Source of the DNA: Echiichthys vipera
Taxonomy: Eukaryota; Chordata; Actinopteri; Perciformes; Trachinidae
Direction of reading: 5' to 3'
Length of the DNA: 64,000 nucleotides
Assembly (NCBI GenBank): GCA_963691815.1
Contig: OY829651.1
Coordinates: 34,854,504 to 34,918,503, forward strand
Position numbers and translations under genes: made by a program. Positions 20,640 to 31,880 of the stretch are shown piece after piece. The first letter of the stretch is position 1. Each line of letters starts with the position of its first letter. The notes below the pieces were generated by a model. It saw only the letters and a program-made list of their open reading frames with translations, had not been told where the DNA came from and made no database searches.

Positions 20640-21640
20640 GTTGTCCCGAAGAACTGGAAGGTGAGCACGGTGAATCCAATCTTTAAATCTGGAAGTAAAT
20701 CTGAAATCAACAACTATAGACCAATCAGTATTCTTCCTCTCATCTCCAAAATAATAGAAAAATGGGTGGCTAAACAGTTAGTTGAACACCTCAATAACGG
20801 GTACACAACATAACATCCGATGCAGTTTGGCTTCCGGACTCACCATTCCACACAGTCGGCCCTAAGAAGTTGATAGAAAAAACCAAGTGTCTCCTGGATA
20901 GGAACAATTGTGTGGGCGCTGTCTTCCTAGATCTTAAAAGCGTTTGACACTGTTGACCACCGAGTACTGTTAACAGAAAGCAATGTGTGGTGGTCAGCGG
21001 TGTCAAATTCCCTTACCTGGACTGTCCAGTAGGGGTCCCTCAAGGTTCCATACTTGGACCTATTTTGTTTTCAGTTTACATTAATGATTTATTTGATGTC
21101 TGTAAGGTTGTAAATGCACAATTGTACGCAGATGATGCAGTGATTTTCAACCCTGCGAAAAACACAACAGAGGCTTCTCAAATACTCACGACAGCGATGT
21201 CTCATATTCAGGGCTGGCTCACTGATGCCTTTCTTTAAATGTTAAAAAAAAGTGTCTGTATGTATTTTGCTCAAAGGCCGCCAAATGCTGATCATTCTGG
21301 TGTCTTTCTGGGAGGGGAGGAGCTCGCTTTGGTAAGCGAGTTCAGATACTTGGGAGTTATCCTGAACTCGACACTCTCATTCAAGAAACACATAAAAAAG
21401 TGTCTAACTCTGTCAAATACAACCAGGCAAATTTCAAACAGATTAGGAATTCATTACCCACCACTGCAGCTTTAATGTTTTTACCCTGTATGATCCTCTC
21501 ACATATAGACTACTGCTTCACAAGCTGGTCACTGTCATGTACGACAGCACTTAAACCAATAGACTTTTACAGTGATATGTTGTTATCGTTGTTCATTAAT
21601 TGTGCACTGCCCCCAACAAATAAAGTATTGATTGATTGAT
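20640..21640 (+). pseudogene. LINE B reverse transcriptase remnant
   Basis: Motifs in order: 'NNYRPISILPLISKIIEKWV' (in a shifted frame), motif A 'VGAVFLDLKS' with a frame break at the Asp region, motif B 'GVPQGSILGPILFSVYINDL', motif C 'AQLYADDAVIFNPAKN', then 'EFRYLGVILNSTLSFKKHIK' and 'ILSHIDYCFTSWSLSCTT'. A stop falls at 21,236 after 'WLTDAFL'. The YADD catalytic pair is intact, but the protein is not continuous. Confidence 0.85.
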
Positions 21641-21860
21641 AACCTCTGCCATTAAGACTTGTAACTCTTTCAAAGTCACCATGGGCCTCTTGGTAGCTTC
21701 CCTGATCAATATTTTCCTGGCTCGATTATCCAGTTTGGAGGGACGGCCCGATCTAGGCAATGTCTGGGTGGTGACATAGGCCTTCCACTTCTGGACAATA
21801 CTCTAAACAGTTTTATTTGTTTTTGTTTTATTAAAGCATCCCAGTTAGCTTATGCCTTAG
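21641..21860 (-). pseudogene. Tc1-like transposase DNA-binding fragment
   Basis: The minus strand gives a reading ending in a 'LPRSGRPSKLD'-type linker in broken form (…CLDRAVPPNWII) and, in the next frame, 'ILIREATKRPMVTLKELQVL'. This is the region between the two helix-turn-helix motifs of Tc1-like transposases. It is a different Tc1 family from the one at 2,477-4,074. Neither terminal repeats nor a catalytic domain are present. Confidence 0.6.
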
Positions 21861-22003
21861 CACTTCGCTTGTCATGAACGTGACATGAGCGTGATAATCA
21901 AAACAAGAAAGGGAATGCCAATCCGGGGGGAATAGTTTTACCCATGAAGGAATACAACGGTCCGGCACTGCATGCCTGTCCGCTTAGGGTATAAGTAGCA
22001 GAC
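21861..22003. other. unassigned flank of Harbinger pair
   Basis: No gene recognised. Together with 26,252 onward it forms the pre-insertion sequence of the two adjacent Harbinger elements, joined at a single CAG. Confidence 0.4.
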
Positions 22004-22283
22004 CAGGGGCCTCATGTACTAATAGTTGCGTGGCTTTCTTACTAAAACATGGCGTACGCTAGAATCCAGAAACTGGCGTAAGCACAAAAAAAATCAGATG
22101 TATCAAAGTGTGCGTACGCATGGATCCAAGCACTTTTCCTTTGTACATCCCAATCAACGTGGAATTGAGCGCACATGTAGAAGTGCTAAACTCCTCCCTG
22201 TCCACGCCCCCATTTAAATATGCAAATCAATGTAAATAGGGCCTGCACTGGGGATTCCCTCTCTGCACCATCTGATTTAAATG

Positions 22284-23107
22284 ATGAGTATAGGTAAGAA
22301 GCGCAACTTCAACGAGTCTAATCTCGAAATTTTATTAAATGAAGTGAAGACCGAAGAGCGGTTTTATTTGGTAGCCTCTTTTCAGGGATAAACACAAAGA
22401 AAAAGACATTTGAGTGGGAGTGTGTGTGTGAGGCAGTGAACGCTGTGGGGTCGGAGCAGCGCACAGCCACTGAAATTTTAAAAAAAATGGTCCGACGTGA
22501 AGGTGTAGGTGAAGCGGAGGATTTCAGCCCACCGCCGAAGTATCACCGCAACGGGCGGGGGGACAGGAGGGGAGGAACTGACCCCCTTTTGATCAGAGAG
22601 TGGCGGCTATTGTGGAGGACACAGCTCTAAGCGGAGTTTTGGGGGGCCATAAAGGCGACACAGATCATCCTCAAGGTAAATGTGTTAAACTCAGAAATGT
22701 CATTATACTGGTCGTACAATAGGCTGCTCACATTACACATGCTCGTGCGTTAAGTTGCCAGGATATAAACACATTGACTCATGTTTAATTACTTCATTTT
22801 TTAATTATTATTTCTCAATAGACGATGAGACAGGAGAGGGCTCCTCCCTCTGCACCGTGCGCCCTGGCGTCTCCACCGGCACCTCCAGCACCACGCGCCC
22901 CAGTGACTCCACCGGCACCTCCAGCACCACGCCCCCCGGCGGCTCCACGCCAGCTCACGTCCGCCCGACTGGCCGTGTCCTTTCACAAGCTGTGCTGGAA
23001 TCACAGGAGGAAATAGTGAGAGCAATCCGTGGCGTCAGTGATCATCTAGATCAATGGTCAATGCACTGGGAGATATTTATCATGCAATAAATGCACTTAC
23101 AAAGTAA
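22284..23107 (+). pseudogene. H1 Myb/SANT-like protein, copy 1
   Basis: Starts 'MSIGKKRNFNESNLEILLNEV' (the first helix of a Myb/SANT-like DNA-binding domain). Frames shift at about 22,350 (shared with copy 2) and again in the A-run near 22,485. An exon-end donor CAAG/GTAAAT at about 22,674 and an acceptor near 22,821 frame an intron. The second exon has the repeat 'STGTSSTTRP', then 'VRPTGRVLSQAVLESQEEIV', a short predicted coiled coil that ends abnormally after 'SDHLDQ'. In Harbinger transposition this protein helps the nuclease enter the nucleus and bind the ends. Confidence 0.7.
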
Positions 23108-23111
23108 ATTG

Positions 23112-24118
23112 TGTCCTTGCCTCTTTACATCGTTGAAATCAGACGCTGCCGGGCCCGTATCGCTTCGCGGGGTGGGTCGAGGTTGACGGGTCCGGCATCC
23201 GGTTCATCTAGTGGGGGATGTGCTCTGGCAGTGGTATGCCATGGCGGTGTGCCAAGTTGTGCAGGACACCATAGGCCAGCACGATGCGGCACACCTTCTC
23301 AGGTGTGTACAGCAGCACCCCGCCCGACCTGTCTAGACAGCGCCAGCGCCCCTTCAATAGGCCAATTGCCCTCTCCACCACTGCCCGAGTTCGGGAATGG
23401 CGGTCGTTGTACCTCCCGTCTTGGTCGGTGCCGGGGTTAGTTAGAGGGGTCAACAGCCACGTTCTCAGGGGGTAACCATATATATATATATACATATATC
23501 ACACTACTGTTCGCGGGAAAACAAACAGGACAAAACAACTTCATTACAAGGATTGACAAGACTGATCACACTTATATTAATGACTGCAGAGGTGCGCCGT
23601 GGCTACTGAAGTTTACTTTACGCACGCGTTTATTGAGACAAATACTGAACACAAGGAGACAAGATAGCTCTGCCATTCTTTTTTCACCAGGGAAAAAAAC
23701 ATATACACATATTTGAATGCGCGTGTCCAAATGGGCATTGTGCTGGTTTAAATTCGGGGCGCATTAAACGGATACATTATTTACTCAACGAGAAGCCCCC
23801 CACCGTGCCAGCCTCCAACCTGTTACCAACCATGCTATTGTTTAGATTGAACGAGTCATACGTTGCCAGAAACCCCAGAGTGGTCAGCACCTGTGTGGGA
23901 ACGGACAACCCCTGGCTCCTGGCTGTGTGTCGTTCTAGGGCTGGCCGCAGCTCCGCGCACAGCTCCAGTAACACTGGCCTCGGCAACCTGAAACGACTCA
24001 TGAGCCAGTTGTAGTCATTTGCCAACACATCTTCCCGCTTTCTAAACACCCTCTCACGTCTGATATAACCATTTGTGATGTCTTCTAACAAGGCCAAGGC
24101 TGCCATTGTTAATGCCAT
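23112..24118 (-). pseudogene. H1 HARBI1-type transposase, copy 1, core deleted
   Basis: Exon 1 (minus, 24,118 down to about 23,780) starts 'MALTMAALALLEDITNGYI' and runs to 'VLTTLGFLAT', then joins directly to 'YDSFNLNNSMVGNRLEAGTV'. The intervening 115 codons, present in copy 3, hold the first two catalytic Asp and are missing. The intron contains a TA microsatellite where copy 3 has the splice acceptor. Exon 2 (about 23,475 to 23,112) has 'VVERAIGLLKGRWRCLDRSG', containing the catalytic Glu, and ends with a frameshift. Not functional as a nuclease. Confidence 0.8.
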
Positions 24119-24440
24119 TTTTCATTAAATTGCGCATGCTTTTATATCCATCCATATGATTGCAAACACGTGTGTGTTAATTTTCATTTAATGTGTCTCT
24201 GATGCGCACATTACACTGAGGATGAATTGTTTTCACATAACTAACAGTTTCCCAGCATCACCTCTAATTGTCGCCAACGAAACAATAGCTGTAGAAACGT
24301 GCGTACGACAGCCATGAAGTTTGCGTGGCGCACCCCACATTTCCACGGTCATTCCACTTTTGATACATCTGAACGTTGGCGTGGAAAATGGCGTACGCCA
24401 CGTTTTTTTGCGTACGCAACATTGATACATGAGGCCCCAG

Positions 24441-26248
24441 GGCCCAGTATTTCAAACGTGATCTGACAGGATTATCCTGGTCGGATTGGATTAAATCTAG
24501 ATCTGATCTGAAAACTGGGTATTTCAACACAGATCAGGAGAATCCTGATCCTGAAGATCAGGGTTTCAGCTCTGGTAATCCAATCCTCCCCTGAATCCAG
24601 ATAAAAGGCTGATTTGGGTATTTCAAAAGTTAAGTCAGATATCTGGATCAACTTGATACCAAAATTTCAGGATCATTTGAATCCCACCTCAGAGGTGGAT
24701 TTGACTTGGATTGACAAACTCTCAGCGCATACTTCTCCTAGATATTGTTACTCAAGATGTTTGTTACACTTAAGTGTTAGTGTTGTACTTCTAACAAGTA
24801 ATTTAAGTAATATCAAAAAATGTAAAGCATAGTAAAATTTTTGACCACACTGTAAAACTGCTGTAAATAAAATTACAATTATTTCTCAAATTCTAGTTCA
24901 CCAAACATTGTAACTTGCATGTACCAAAACAGAGAAAGACAAAGGAATGCAGGGTCCAAACAAAGTTTTATTCCAACAAAAAATAATGTGACCACTAAGG
25001 ACCATGCTATTTCAAATGTCAAGCTGTTTCTCTAACAGCTTGATTGTTAATTCTGTCTCTTTTTGCTGAAGCAGGGTCAGCTTAATTTGCCGTTTGGCCA
25101 GTTCAGTCTGTTTGACTGCCCTTTCGGTCTCCATTTTGAGGAGCCTCTCATAGGCTTCCTCATCCCCGGCATGCCTCTTCCGTCGCCGTCGCTCTGGCGC
25201 TGGCGCTGGCTCTGGCTCTCGCCCGCGTGCCTGATGTGGTAGATAGATAAGTTTATTGGTCACATGCAAAGCTAAAACCAAGGTTTAAAAACAGTGTAGT
25301 GAAATGCAAAAAAAAACAAGCTCTCACCAATGTTGGAGAGGAATTAGGAAGAAGAAATGTTTCTAATTGTGTCACTGACCAATACCATGAAAGTAATGCC
25401 ATTACAAATTTAAGCAGTTTCAAGCACTTTATTCAAACTCCAATTACTTGAAAGTCTTAAATGTATCAATACAATTAAAGCATTTTCAAGGATTTCCAGC
25501 ACTCACCCTGTTGTAGCTGAGTGGTCCATGGCTGTGAGTGGACTCTGAAGGTAGAAGGTGTATGAGTATCTTAATCCACAATCCCAAATTGTGTTTATGT
25601 AGCCTACACAAAAACATGATATCATCACAAGCATTAGGCTACTGTAGCATTCTGAACCTTCTGAACAAACCTTGTAGTTAATACTCAAACTGTGTTGCGT
25701 TGTGTTTTCTAAGCACTGAGCAGGTCTGTACACAATGCAGCCTGCTTATACTGTAAATCTGCCGTGTTGCAAATGACGTGACGCTAATGATAGCCGCTAA
25801 TGATAGCCCGCTAGCTGCTTAACACACAAGTCAATGGAGCCGCGTTAGCTCCCGTTAGCACGGCCGCGTCTCAATTAGAGATCGCCACGGCCTGCTTTTA
25901 ATAAGGTGACAATTCAAATAGTTGGCTTGCATGATGTGTTGGTTGCCGTTCGTATGGTATTAAAACCGCTACACAATAGACGACGGTTAACTTACACTTT
26001 TGACGTGAAAGTCGGCTCTCTGCTACTCCTTTCATGAAGTAGTCCACCATGTTTCAGATCCCGGAGGCGGAGACTTGAGATTGGGAAATCCGTATCCGGC
26101 CAGGTAGGGATCACAGTGATCCGACCTGCCTGTGTTTTGAAATACTCAGATAAAGTCAGCAGGATCACCGTGATCCATGACTGAGAAAAGGAGGATTTCA
26201 TTATCCAGATTATTCTGATCCAGATTACAAATTTTGAAATACTGGGCC
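24441..26248 (-). mobile_element. Harbinger-like family H2 element (1.8 kb)
   Basis: Terminal inverted repeats GGCCCAGTATTTCAAA and TTTGAAATACTGGGCC, flanked by CAG (24,438-24,440 and 26,249-26,251). The subterminal regions are built of repeated GATC-rich words such as AATCCTGATC and GGATTATCC. It contains a Myb/SANT-like C-terminal exon and no recognisable transposase, so it is a non-autonomous derivative. It touches H1 copy 1 with only the shared CAG between them. Confidence 0.8.
25012..25232 (-). pseudogene. H2 Myb/SANT-like protein, C-terminal coiled coil
   Basis: The minus strand gives 'EPEPAPAPERRRRKRHAGDE' then 'ERLLKMETERAVKQTELAKR' and 'LLQQKETELTIKLLEKQLDI', ending at a stop. A basic patch followed by a long amphipathic helix is characteristic of the C-termini of Harbinger Myb-like partners. 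A preceding acceptor-like site lies near 25,235. Upstream exons are not identified. An unrelated-looking block, TTTATTGGTCACATGCAAAGC, at about 25,250-25,310 may be a further short insert. Confidence 0.55.
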
Positions 26249-26251
26249 CAG

Positions 26252-26649
26252 GTGATCAGCGTAACAGGCTGCAGCTTGGGGGAACGCCTACCGGACCTAG
26301 ACGACAGGAAACGAGAGGGACACAAACATGCAGGGAAACACTGACAGAGGGAGACAAACTTACACAAAAGGAAGAGAGGAGGATACTGACAGAGCCGAGT
26401 CTTGACATCGCTAGTCTTCCTGGGGTCCACTTTCCAGCAGACTCACTACATTTCAACAATTTGACAGTAAAAAAATACATTATGAATATATTAGAAAATA
26501 CATTATAAATACATTACAAAATATGTATTGAAATATGCATTTCAATAGTTCATTGCAAAATGCAACATTTCATCACACATCAATATAATGCTACAGTATA
26601 ATCCAAATGTGGATCATAAAATTCACGACTTACAGAAGTGCATCACATA
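26252..26649. other. no gene recognised
   Basis: Unique-looking, AT-rich from 26,460 on. Minus-strand frames here have no recognisable domain. Confidence 0.4.
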
Positions 26650-27900
26650 GTGCATTTAACATATTACAAAAACAAATAAAGTTAGTAAAGCATTGTCCAT
26701 AAACCTTGAAATCAACCACTGAGAAAGCATCTTGAACCTCTTTATGAAGGACATTTTACTTTTCTATTGAAAAATATCAAGTGGTACTTCATTCCAAAAA
26801 TTACTCGCTCTATAAATCACTGTCCTTTTTTGTTCGAATTTGTTCTTGGATGAGCCAGCACAATATCACCCTTACCGGCCTTCCTTGTGTTATGTTTATG
26901 CACAGTATAACAAAGAATAAGTTGTTCTCTCATGAAATCAGGTCTGTGTGTTCTCAATATGTTGCTAAAAAATGTCACTGTGCTTAAGGCCAGCCTCTTT
27001 TCAACAGTAATAGGCTGGACTCCACAGAACAAGCCTAGCAGCCCTGTTCTGTACGACCTGTAACTTTGTCAGATGTCTTTTTGTGGCTGAGGCCCAGACC
27101 ACTGAACAGTAATCTAGGTGGGTTAATATTAATGATCTATAGACTTGTTCTAGGATAATAGATCGTAAATATGGTGCACGTTAAATTAAATTACGTTAAA
27201 TAAATGCCTACCCGCATATTTTGAATAATTCTATTGATATGTTCTGACCACCCAAGATGGTTATCAATGACCATGCCCAGCACGTTCTATGGGCTTGTTG
27301 GCAACATATAAATTCAATTTTGGCCTAGCAGCCAGTTTGTATCTGGACCCTAGATTAATGCTCTTTCTTTAAGATGTGTTCAAGACCAGCTTGTTCGTTG
27401 TAATCCATTCATGCAAAAAAATCTAGTTCCTGTGAAACAACTTCATTGAGTTCCAAAAGTGTATTAGCTGCATAGTACATTGTGGAATCATCAGCATGCA
27501 TTACCATTCTCACATTTTTTACAGCAGAAGGCAGATCATTGGTAAAGATAGAAAAAAGGAGATGTCTGGGACAACTTCCTTGCAGCACACCATAAGTTAA
27601 GTTACTGCTGCTAAAACCTCCGTTTTACTGTTCTAGCATAGAGATAACTTTTGATCAAAGTAATGGCAGTTTGAGTATACCCATAAGAAGTAAGTTTTCC
27701 GATTAACAACTCATGATCAATGACATCAAAAGCAGCACTAAAGTCTAGCATAACAGCAGCCACTACCTTTGAGTTATCAATTTCTCTCAACCAATCATCT
27801 ATCATCTGTGTCAGTGCTGTGCTTGTTGAATATCCCTGTCTGTAAGCATGTTGGTATTTGGAAGGTCAGACCTTTTAAAGTGAAGTAGTCCTGTATCTTA
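26650..27900 (-). pseudogene. LINE family D, segment 4 (RT and 3' end)
   Basis: This is the most 3' part of a minus-strand LINE whose pieces extend to 40,051. Reading from 27,890 downward: 'YSTSTALTQMIDDW'-like start, motif A 'VVAAVMLDFSAAFDVIDHEL' (Asp present), 'SYGYTQTAITLIKSYL', motif B region 'VLQGSCPRHLLFSIFTNDLP', motif C 'VMHADDSTMYY' (ADD retained, the Tyr replaced by His), and a C-terminal 'LALSTVTFFSNILRTHRPDF'. The last part, to about 26,650, codes for 'SNFWNEVPL'. Several frame shifts occur. The other segments are listed separately. Confidence 0.8.
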
Positions 27901-27904
27901 ACGT

Positions 27905-28526
27905 AAAGATGAACATCATCAGCACACCGTCATCAGCAACCAGAGGAGCCTGTTCAGTGGAAGGCTGCTCCTGCCAAAGTGTAGGACCAACAGGCTCAAG
28001 AACTCCTTTGCCCCTCAGGCCATCACACTTTACAACTCCTCACTCGGGGGGAGGAGGAAATAAAGAGGACAGAAGGGAAAGAGTGAGATCCACTTACTGT
28101 GCAATTAATATTCTACTCATACATACCTGGACACTTATCCACCACTTAAGTGCCATAATTTAATATTACTGCTCATTTCTGTCATATACAGTCATACATA
28201 TTTTTTTATCGTATACATTTCCTCTACAGTTAATTTTAAATTTATCTGATTTAACTTTCTGTGAATTTTATTTGACCTGTTTTCTTACATCTACCTCATA
28301 TATATTTGAATAAGAGTTTATTTTTTACTGTTTATTGTTTTTTTTTATACTTTCTATATTTATTTAGCTAAGAGTTTATTGGTTATCCTAGACAGTATTT
28401 TCTTATACCTCCCTTGTGTTTTTGTAAGCTGCTGGAAATTCAATTTCCTTGCAGGAGTCATCCCAAAGGATCAATAAAGATATGTCTAAGTATAAGTCTA
28501 AAGAATTTTACTCTCCTTCCACAGTC
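27905..28526 (+). mobile_element. L2-like LINE 3' end fragment
   Basis: Starts with a decayed RT end, 'NRLKNSFAPQAITLYNSSLG', followed by an AT-rich 3' UTR. It ends with AATTTCCTTGCAGGAGTCATC and CAATAAAGATATGTCTAAGT, a typical L2-like 3' terminus. It is inserted in the opposite orientation between segments 3 and 4 of LINE D, next to H1 copy 2. Confidence 0.7.
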
Positions 28527-28863
28527 CAGGGGCCTCATGTATCAATGTTGCGTACGCACAAAAACGTGGCGTACGCCATTTTCCACGCCAACGTTCGGAT
28601 GTATCAAAAGTGAAATGACCGTGGAAATGTGCGGTGCGCCACGCAAACTTCATGGCTGTCGTACGCACGTTTCTACAGCTATTGTTTCGTTGGCGACACT
28701 TAGAGGTGATGCTGGGAAACTGTTAGTTATGTGAAAACAATTCATCCTCAGTGTAATGTGCGCATCAGAGACACAGTAATGGACAATTAACACACACGTG
28801 TTTGCAATCGTAAGGATATAAAATAAGGAGAAGGATATAAAAGCATGCGCAATTTAATAAACA

Positions 28864-29840
28864 ATGGAATTAACAATGGCAGCCTTGGCCTTGTTAGAAG
28901 ACATCGCAAATGGTTATGTCAGCCGTGAGAGGGTGTTTAGAGAGCGGGAAGATCTGTTGGCAAATGACGACAACTGGCTCATGAGTCGTTTCGGGTTGCC
29001 GAGACCAGTGTTACTGGAGCTGTGCGCGGAGCTGCGGCCAGCCCTAGAACGACACACAGCCAGGAGCCAGGGGTTGTCCATTCCCACACAGGTGCTGACC
29101 ACTCTGGGATTTCTGGCAACGCATGACTCGTTCAATCTAAACAATAGCATGGTTGGTAACAGGTTGGAGGCTGGCACGGTGCGCGATGGGTGGCTTCTCG
29201 GTGAGTAAATCATTTATCCGTTTAATGCGCCCCGAATTTAAACCAGCACAATGCCCGTTTGGACACGCGCATTCAAATATGTGTATTTGTTTTTTTCCCT
29301 GGTGAAAAAAGAATGTCTCCTTGTGTTCATTATTCGTCTCAATAAACGCGTGCGTAAAGTTGGAACCTCTGCAGTCATTAATATAAGTGTGATCAGTCTT
29401 GTCAATCCTTGTAATGCAGTTATTTTGTCCTGTTTGTTTTCCCGCGAACAGTAGTGTGATTTATATATATATATATATATATATATAGTTACCCCCTGAG
29501 GACGTGGCCGTTGACCCCTCTCACTAACCCCGGCACCGACCAAGAGGGGAGGTACAACGGCCGCCATTCCCGAACTCGGGCAGTGGTGGAGAGGGCAATT
29601 GACCTATTGAAGGGGCGCTGTCTACACAGGTCGGGCGGGGTGCTGCTGTACACACCTGAGAAGGTGTGCCGCATCGTGCTGGCCTATGGTGTCCTGCACA
29701 ACTTGGCACACCGCCATGGCATACCACTGCCAGAGCACCCCCCCCCCCCCCCACCGGAGGAACCGGATGCCGGACCCGTCAACCTCGACCCACCCCGCAA
29801 AGCGATACAAGCCCGGCAGCGTCTGATTTCAACGATGTAA
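28864..29840 (+). pseudogene. H1 HARBI1-type transposase, copy 2, core deleted
   Basis: Exon 1 (28,864-29,205) is open from 'MELTMAALALLEDIANGYVS' to 'GTVRDGWLLG' and a GTGAGT donor. 'LGFLAT' joins 'HDSFNLNNSM' in frame, losing the region that holds the first two catalytic Asp. The intron ends in a (TA)n tract where the acceptor of copy 3 should be, and joining at the nearest AG gives a stop after three codons. Exon 2 (from about 29,494) keeps 'TRAVVERAIDLLKGR' with the catalytic Glu, a 6-bp in-frame loss, and runs open to the normal end 'RQRLISTM'. It could at most encode a truncated N-terminal protein. Confidence 0.8.
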
Positions 29841-29862
29841 AGAGGCAAGGACACGATTTACT

Positions 29863-30636
29863 TTGTACGTGCATTTATTGCATGATAAATATCTCCCAGT
29901 GCATTGACAATTTGATCTAGAAGATCACTGACGCCACGGATTGCTCTCACTATTTCCTCCTGTGATTCCAGCACAGCTTGTGAAAGGACACGGCCAGTCG
30001 GGCGGACGTCAGCTGGCGTGGAGTCGCCAGGGCGCGTGGTGCTGGAGGTGCAGGTGGAGACGCCAGGGCGCACGGTGCAGAGGGAGGAGCCCTCTCCTGT
30101 CTCATCGTCTATTGAGAAATAATAATAAAAAAAAATGAAGTAATTAAACATGAGTCAATGTGTTTATATCCTGGCAACTTAACGCACGAGCATGTGTAAT
30201 GTGAGCAGCCTAGTAAAATGACATTTCTGAGTTTAACACATTTACCTTGAGGATGATCTGTGTCGCCTTCATGGCCCCCCACAACTCCGCTTAGAGCTGT
30301 TCCCTCCACAATAGCCGCCACTCTCTGATCAAAAGGTGGTCAGTTCCTCTCCTCCTGTCACCCCGCCCGTTGCGGTGATACTTCGGCGGTGGGCCGAAAT
30401 CCTCCGCTTCACCTCCACCTTCACGTCGGACCATTTTTTTTTTTATTTCAGTGGTTGTGCGCTGCTCCGACCCAACAGCGTTCACTGCCTCACACACACA
30501 CTCCCCAGAAATGTCTTTTTCTTTGTGTTTCTCCCTGAAAAGAGGCTACCAAATAAAACCGCTCTTCGGTCTCTACTTCATTTAATAAAATTTCGAGCTT
30601 AGACTCGTTGAAGTTGCGCTTCTTACCTTTACTCAT
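29863..30636 (-). pseudogene. H1 Myb/SANT-like protein, copy 2
   Basis: Starts 'MSKGKKRNFNES' on the minus strand, with the same early frameshift as copy 1 and a long A-run (about 11 A) near 30,435-30,445 that again shifts the frame. The middle block 'KYHRNGRGDRR' is read out of frame. Exon 2 is open: 'DDETGEGSSLCTVRPGVSTC', then 'STPADVRPTGRVLSQAVLES' and 'DQIVNALGDIYHAIN'. It has only about one and a half repeats of the Ser/Thr/Pro unit, against about five in copy 3. Confidence 0.7.
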
Positions 30637-30916
30637 CGTTTAAATCTGATAGTGCAGAGAGGGAATCCCCGGTGCAGGCCCTATTTACATTGATTTGCAT
30701 ATTTAAATGTGGGCGTGGACAGGGAGGAGTTTAGCACTTCTGCATGTGCGCTCAATTCCACGTTGATTGGGATGTACAAAGGAAAAGTGCTTGGATCCAT
30801 GCGTACGCACACATTGATACATCTGAATTTTTTTGTGCTTACGCCAGTTTCTGGATTCTAGCGTACGCCATGTTTTAGTAAGAAAGCCACGCAATTCTTA
30901 GTACATGAGGCCCCAG

Positions 30917-31211
30917 GACACTTTCCAGTTAACAAACATCTATTCAAAATATGGCATACGGGCCCTGAAATGTGATTAGCAGCCAGCTTCAGTATCTTTC
31001 TATCAAGGTCGTCAGTGCCCGCCGAACCGTAGGCAGGGAGGGACTCCAACAACCTCCTGACCTTTTCAGTGTTGACACATTTGAATTTAAAATTGCATTT
31101 CTTACCCTTCATTATTTTGTTAGTAATAAAGTGAAAAGTATTGGAATTAGTGTAATGCCTTAATTTGAGAATTTTACTTGTGAAAAAAATGCTAAAATAA
31201 TTAGCAATGTC
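30917..31211 (-). pseudogene. LINE family D, segment 3 (pre-RT and RT start)
   Basis: The minus strand gives 'FTSKILKLRHYTNSN', then 'VNTEKVRRLLESLPAYGSAG', 'TDDLDRKILKLAANHISGPV' and 'CHILNRCLLTGKCP', the conserved entry into the RT domain. The frame then meets the H1 copy 2 insertion. It connects upstream to segment 2 across LINE A copy C. Confidence 0.8.
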
Positions 31212-31218
31212 TAATAGT

Positions 31219-31880
31219 AAGGTTCACAAAGACTCTATAGACAAACGAGGAAGAAGAAGAGGAAGCCGTCTGGAGCCAGGCCCAGACGGAGGGCTAGCCG
31301 GCGAGCGCCTGGTGGCTGGGTTTGCCACGGAGCCTAGCCGGGCACAGCCCAAAAAAGTGACGGGGCACCTCGCTCCTCTCTCTATCCTGTGGGCCCACCA
31401 CTCGCAGGAGGAACCGCTGGGGTCGGGTGGCAACAGAGGCTGGCTCTGGGGACGTGGAATGTCACCTCTCTGTCGGGAGCTTGTGCGGGAGGTGGAACGC
31501 TACCAGTTAGATCTGGTGGGGGTTACCTCCACACACAGTCTCGGTTCTGGAACCTTACTCCTGGATAGGGGTTGGACCCTATTCTTCTCTGGAGTTGCAC
31601 TGGGTGTGAGGCGCCGGGCGGGTGTGGGGATACTCACAAACCCCCAGCTGAGCGCCGCGGTGTTGGAGTTCACCCCGGTGGACGAGAGGGTCGCCTCGTT
31701 ACGCCTGCGGGTGGTAGGAAGGAAAACTCTGACTGTTGTTTGTGCATATGCATCGCATAGCAGTTCAGAGTATTCAGCCTTCTTGGAGACCCTGAATGGA
31801 GTCCTGCATGGGGCTCCAGTAGGGGACTCCATAGTTCTGCTATGAGACTTCAACCCCCATGTGGGCAATGCTGGAGACAC
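31219..31880 (+). pseudogene. LINE A copy C, leader and endonuclease start
   Basis: The open frame to 31,845 reads 'GRRRGSRLEPGPDGGLAGER', then 'LVREVERYQLDLVGVTSTHS', 'LLLDRGWTLFFSGVALGVRR', 'AGVGILTNPQLSAAVLEFTP' and 'VVGRKTLTVVCAYASHSSSE'. This is the core of an APE-type endonuclease. The next motif, 'LLGDFNAH', which holds a catalytic Asp in the family, is spoiled by a stop (CTATGAGACTTC) at 31,842. The H1 copy 3 insertion follows 36 bp later. Confidence 0.85.

Larger units (their letters stand above)
17640..21640 (+). mobile_element. LINE family B, split by nested insertion
   Basis: A plus-strand LINE in two segments, 17,640-18,850 (endonuclease end and linker) and 20,640-21,640 (RT and 3' end). 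The 3' terminus is AACAAATAAAGTATTGATTGATTGAT, a short tandem tail. The 5' end is truncated against the minisatellite. The nested L2-like element separates 'HLVNQSIKHCYG' from 'PEELEGEHGESNL', which is frameshifted relative to the expected linker. Family not assigned; the 'LYADDAVIF' box fits the Jockey/L2 range. Confidence 0.8.
22007..24437 (-). mobile_element. PIF/Harbinger family H1, copy 1 (2.4 kb)
   Basis: Terminal inverted repeats starting GGGCCTCATGTA, with GCGTACGC-rich subterminal sequence, flanked by the 3-bp duplication CAG (22,004-22,006 and 24,438-24,440). It carries the two convergent genes typical of Harbinger elements: a HARBI1-type transposase (minus strand here) and a Myb/SANT-like protein (plus strand). 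Both are broken. The transposase shares with copy 2 a 345-bp internal deletion. Confidence 0.9.
28530..30913 (+). mobile_element. PIF/Harbinger family H1, copy 2 (2.4 kb)
   Basis: Ends GGGCCTCATGTATC... and ...TACATGAGGCCC, flanked by CAG (28,527-28,529 and 30,914-30,916). Orientation is opposite to copy 1. It shares with copy 1 the 345-bp transposase deletion and the TA microsatellite in the intron, so both derive from one non-autonomous progenitor. Confidence 0.9.

Noticed and set aside
22755..23090. separate Pro/Ala-rich small gene
   Set aside because: It is exon 2 of the H1 Myb-like protein read with intron sequence attached.
23470..23500. (TA)n tract as an independent feature
   Set aside because: It also occurs at 29,460-29,488 in the same place of H1 copy 2, so it is part of the deleted H1 subfamily's intron.
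31207..31845. 212-codon ORF as a host gene
   Set aside because: It is the leader and endonuclease of LINE A copy C, with a paralogue at 46,711-47,965.
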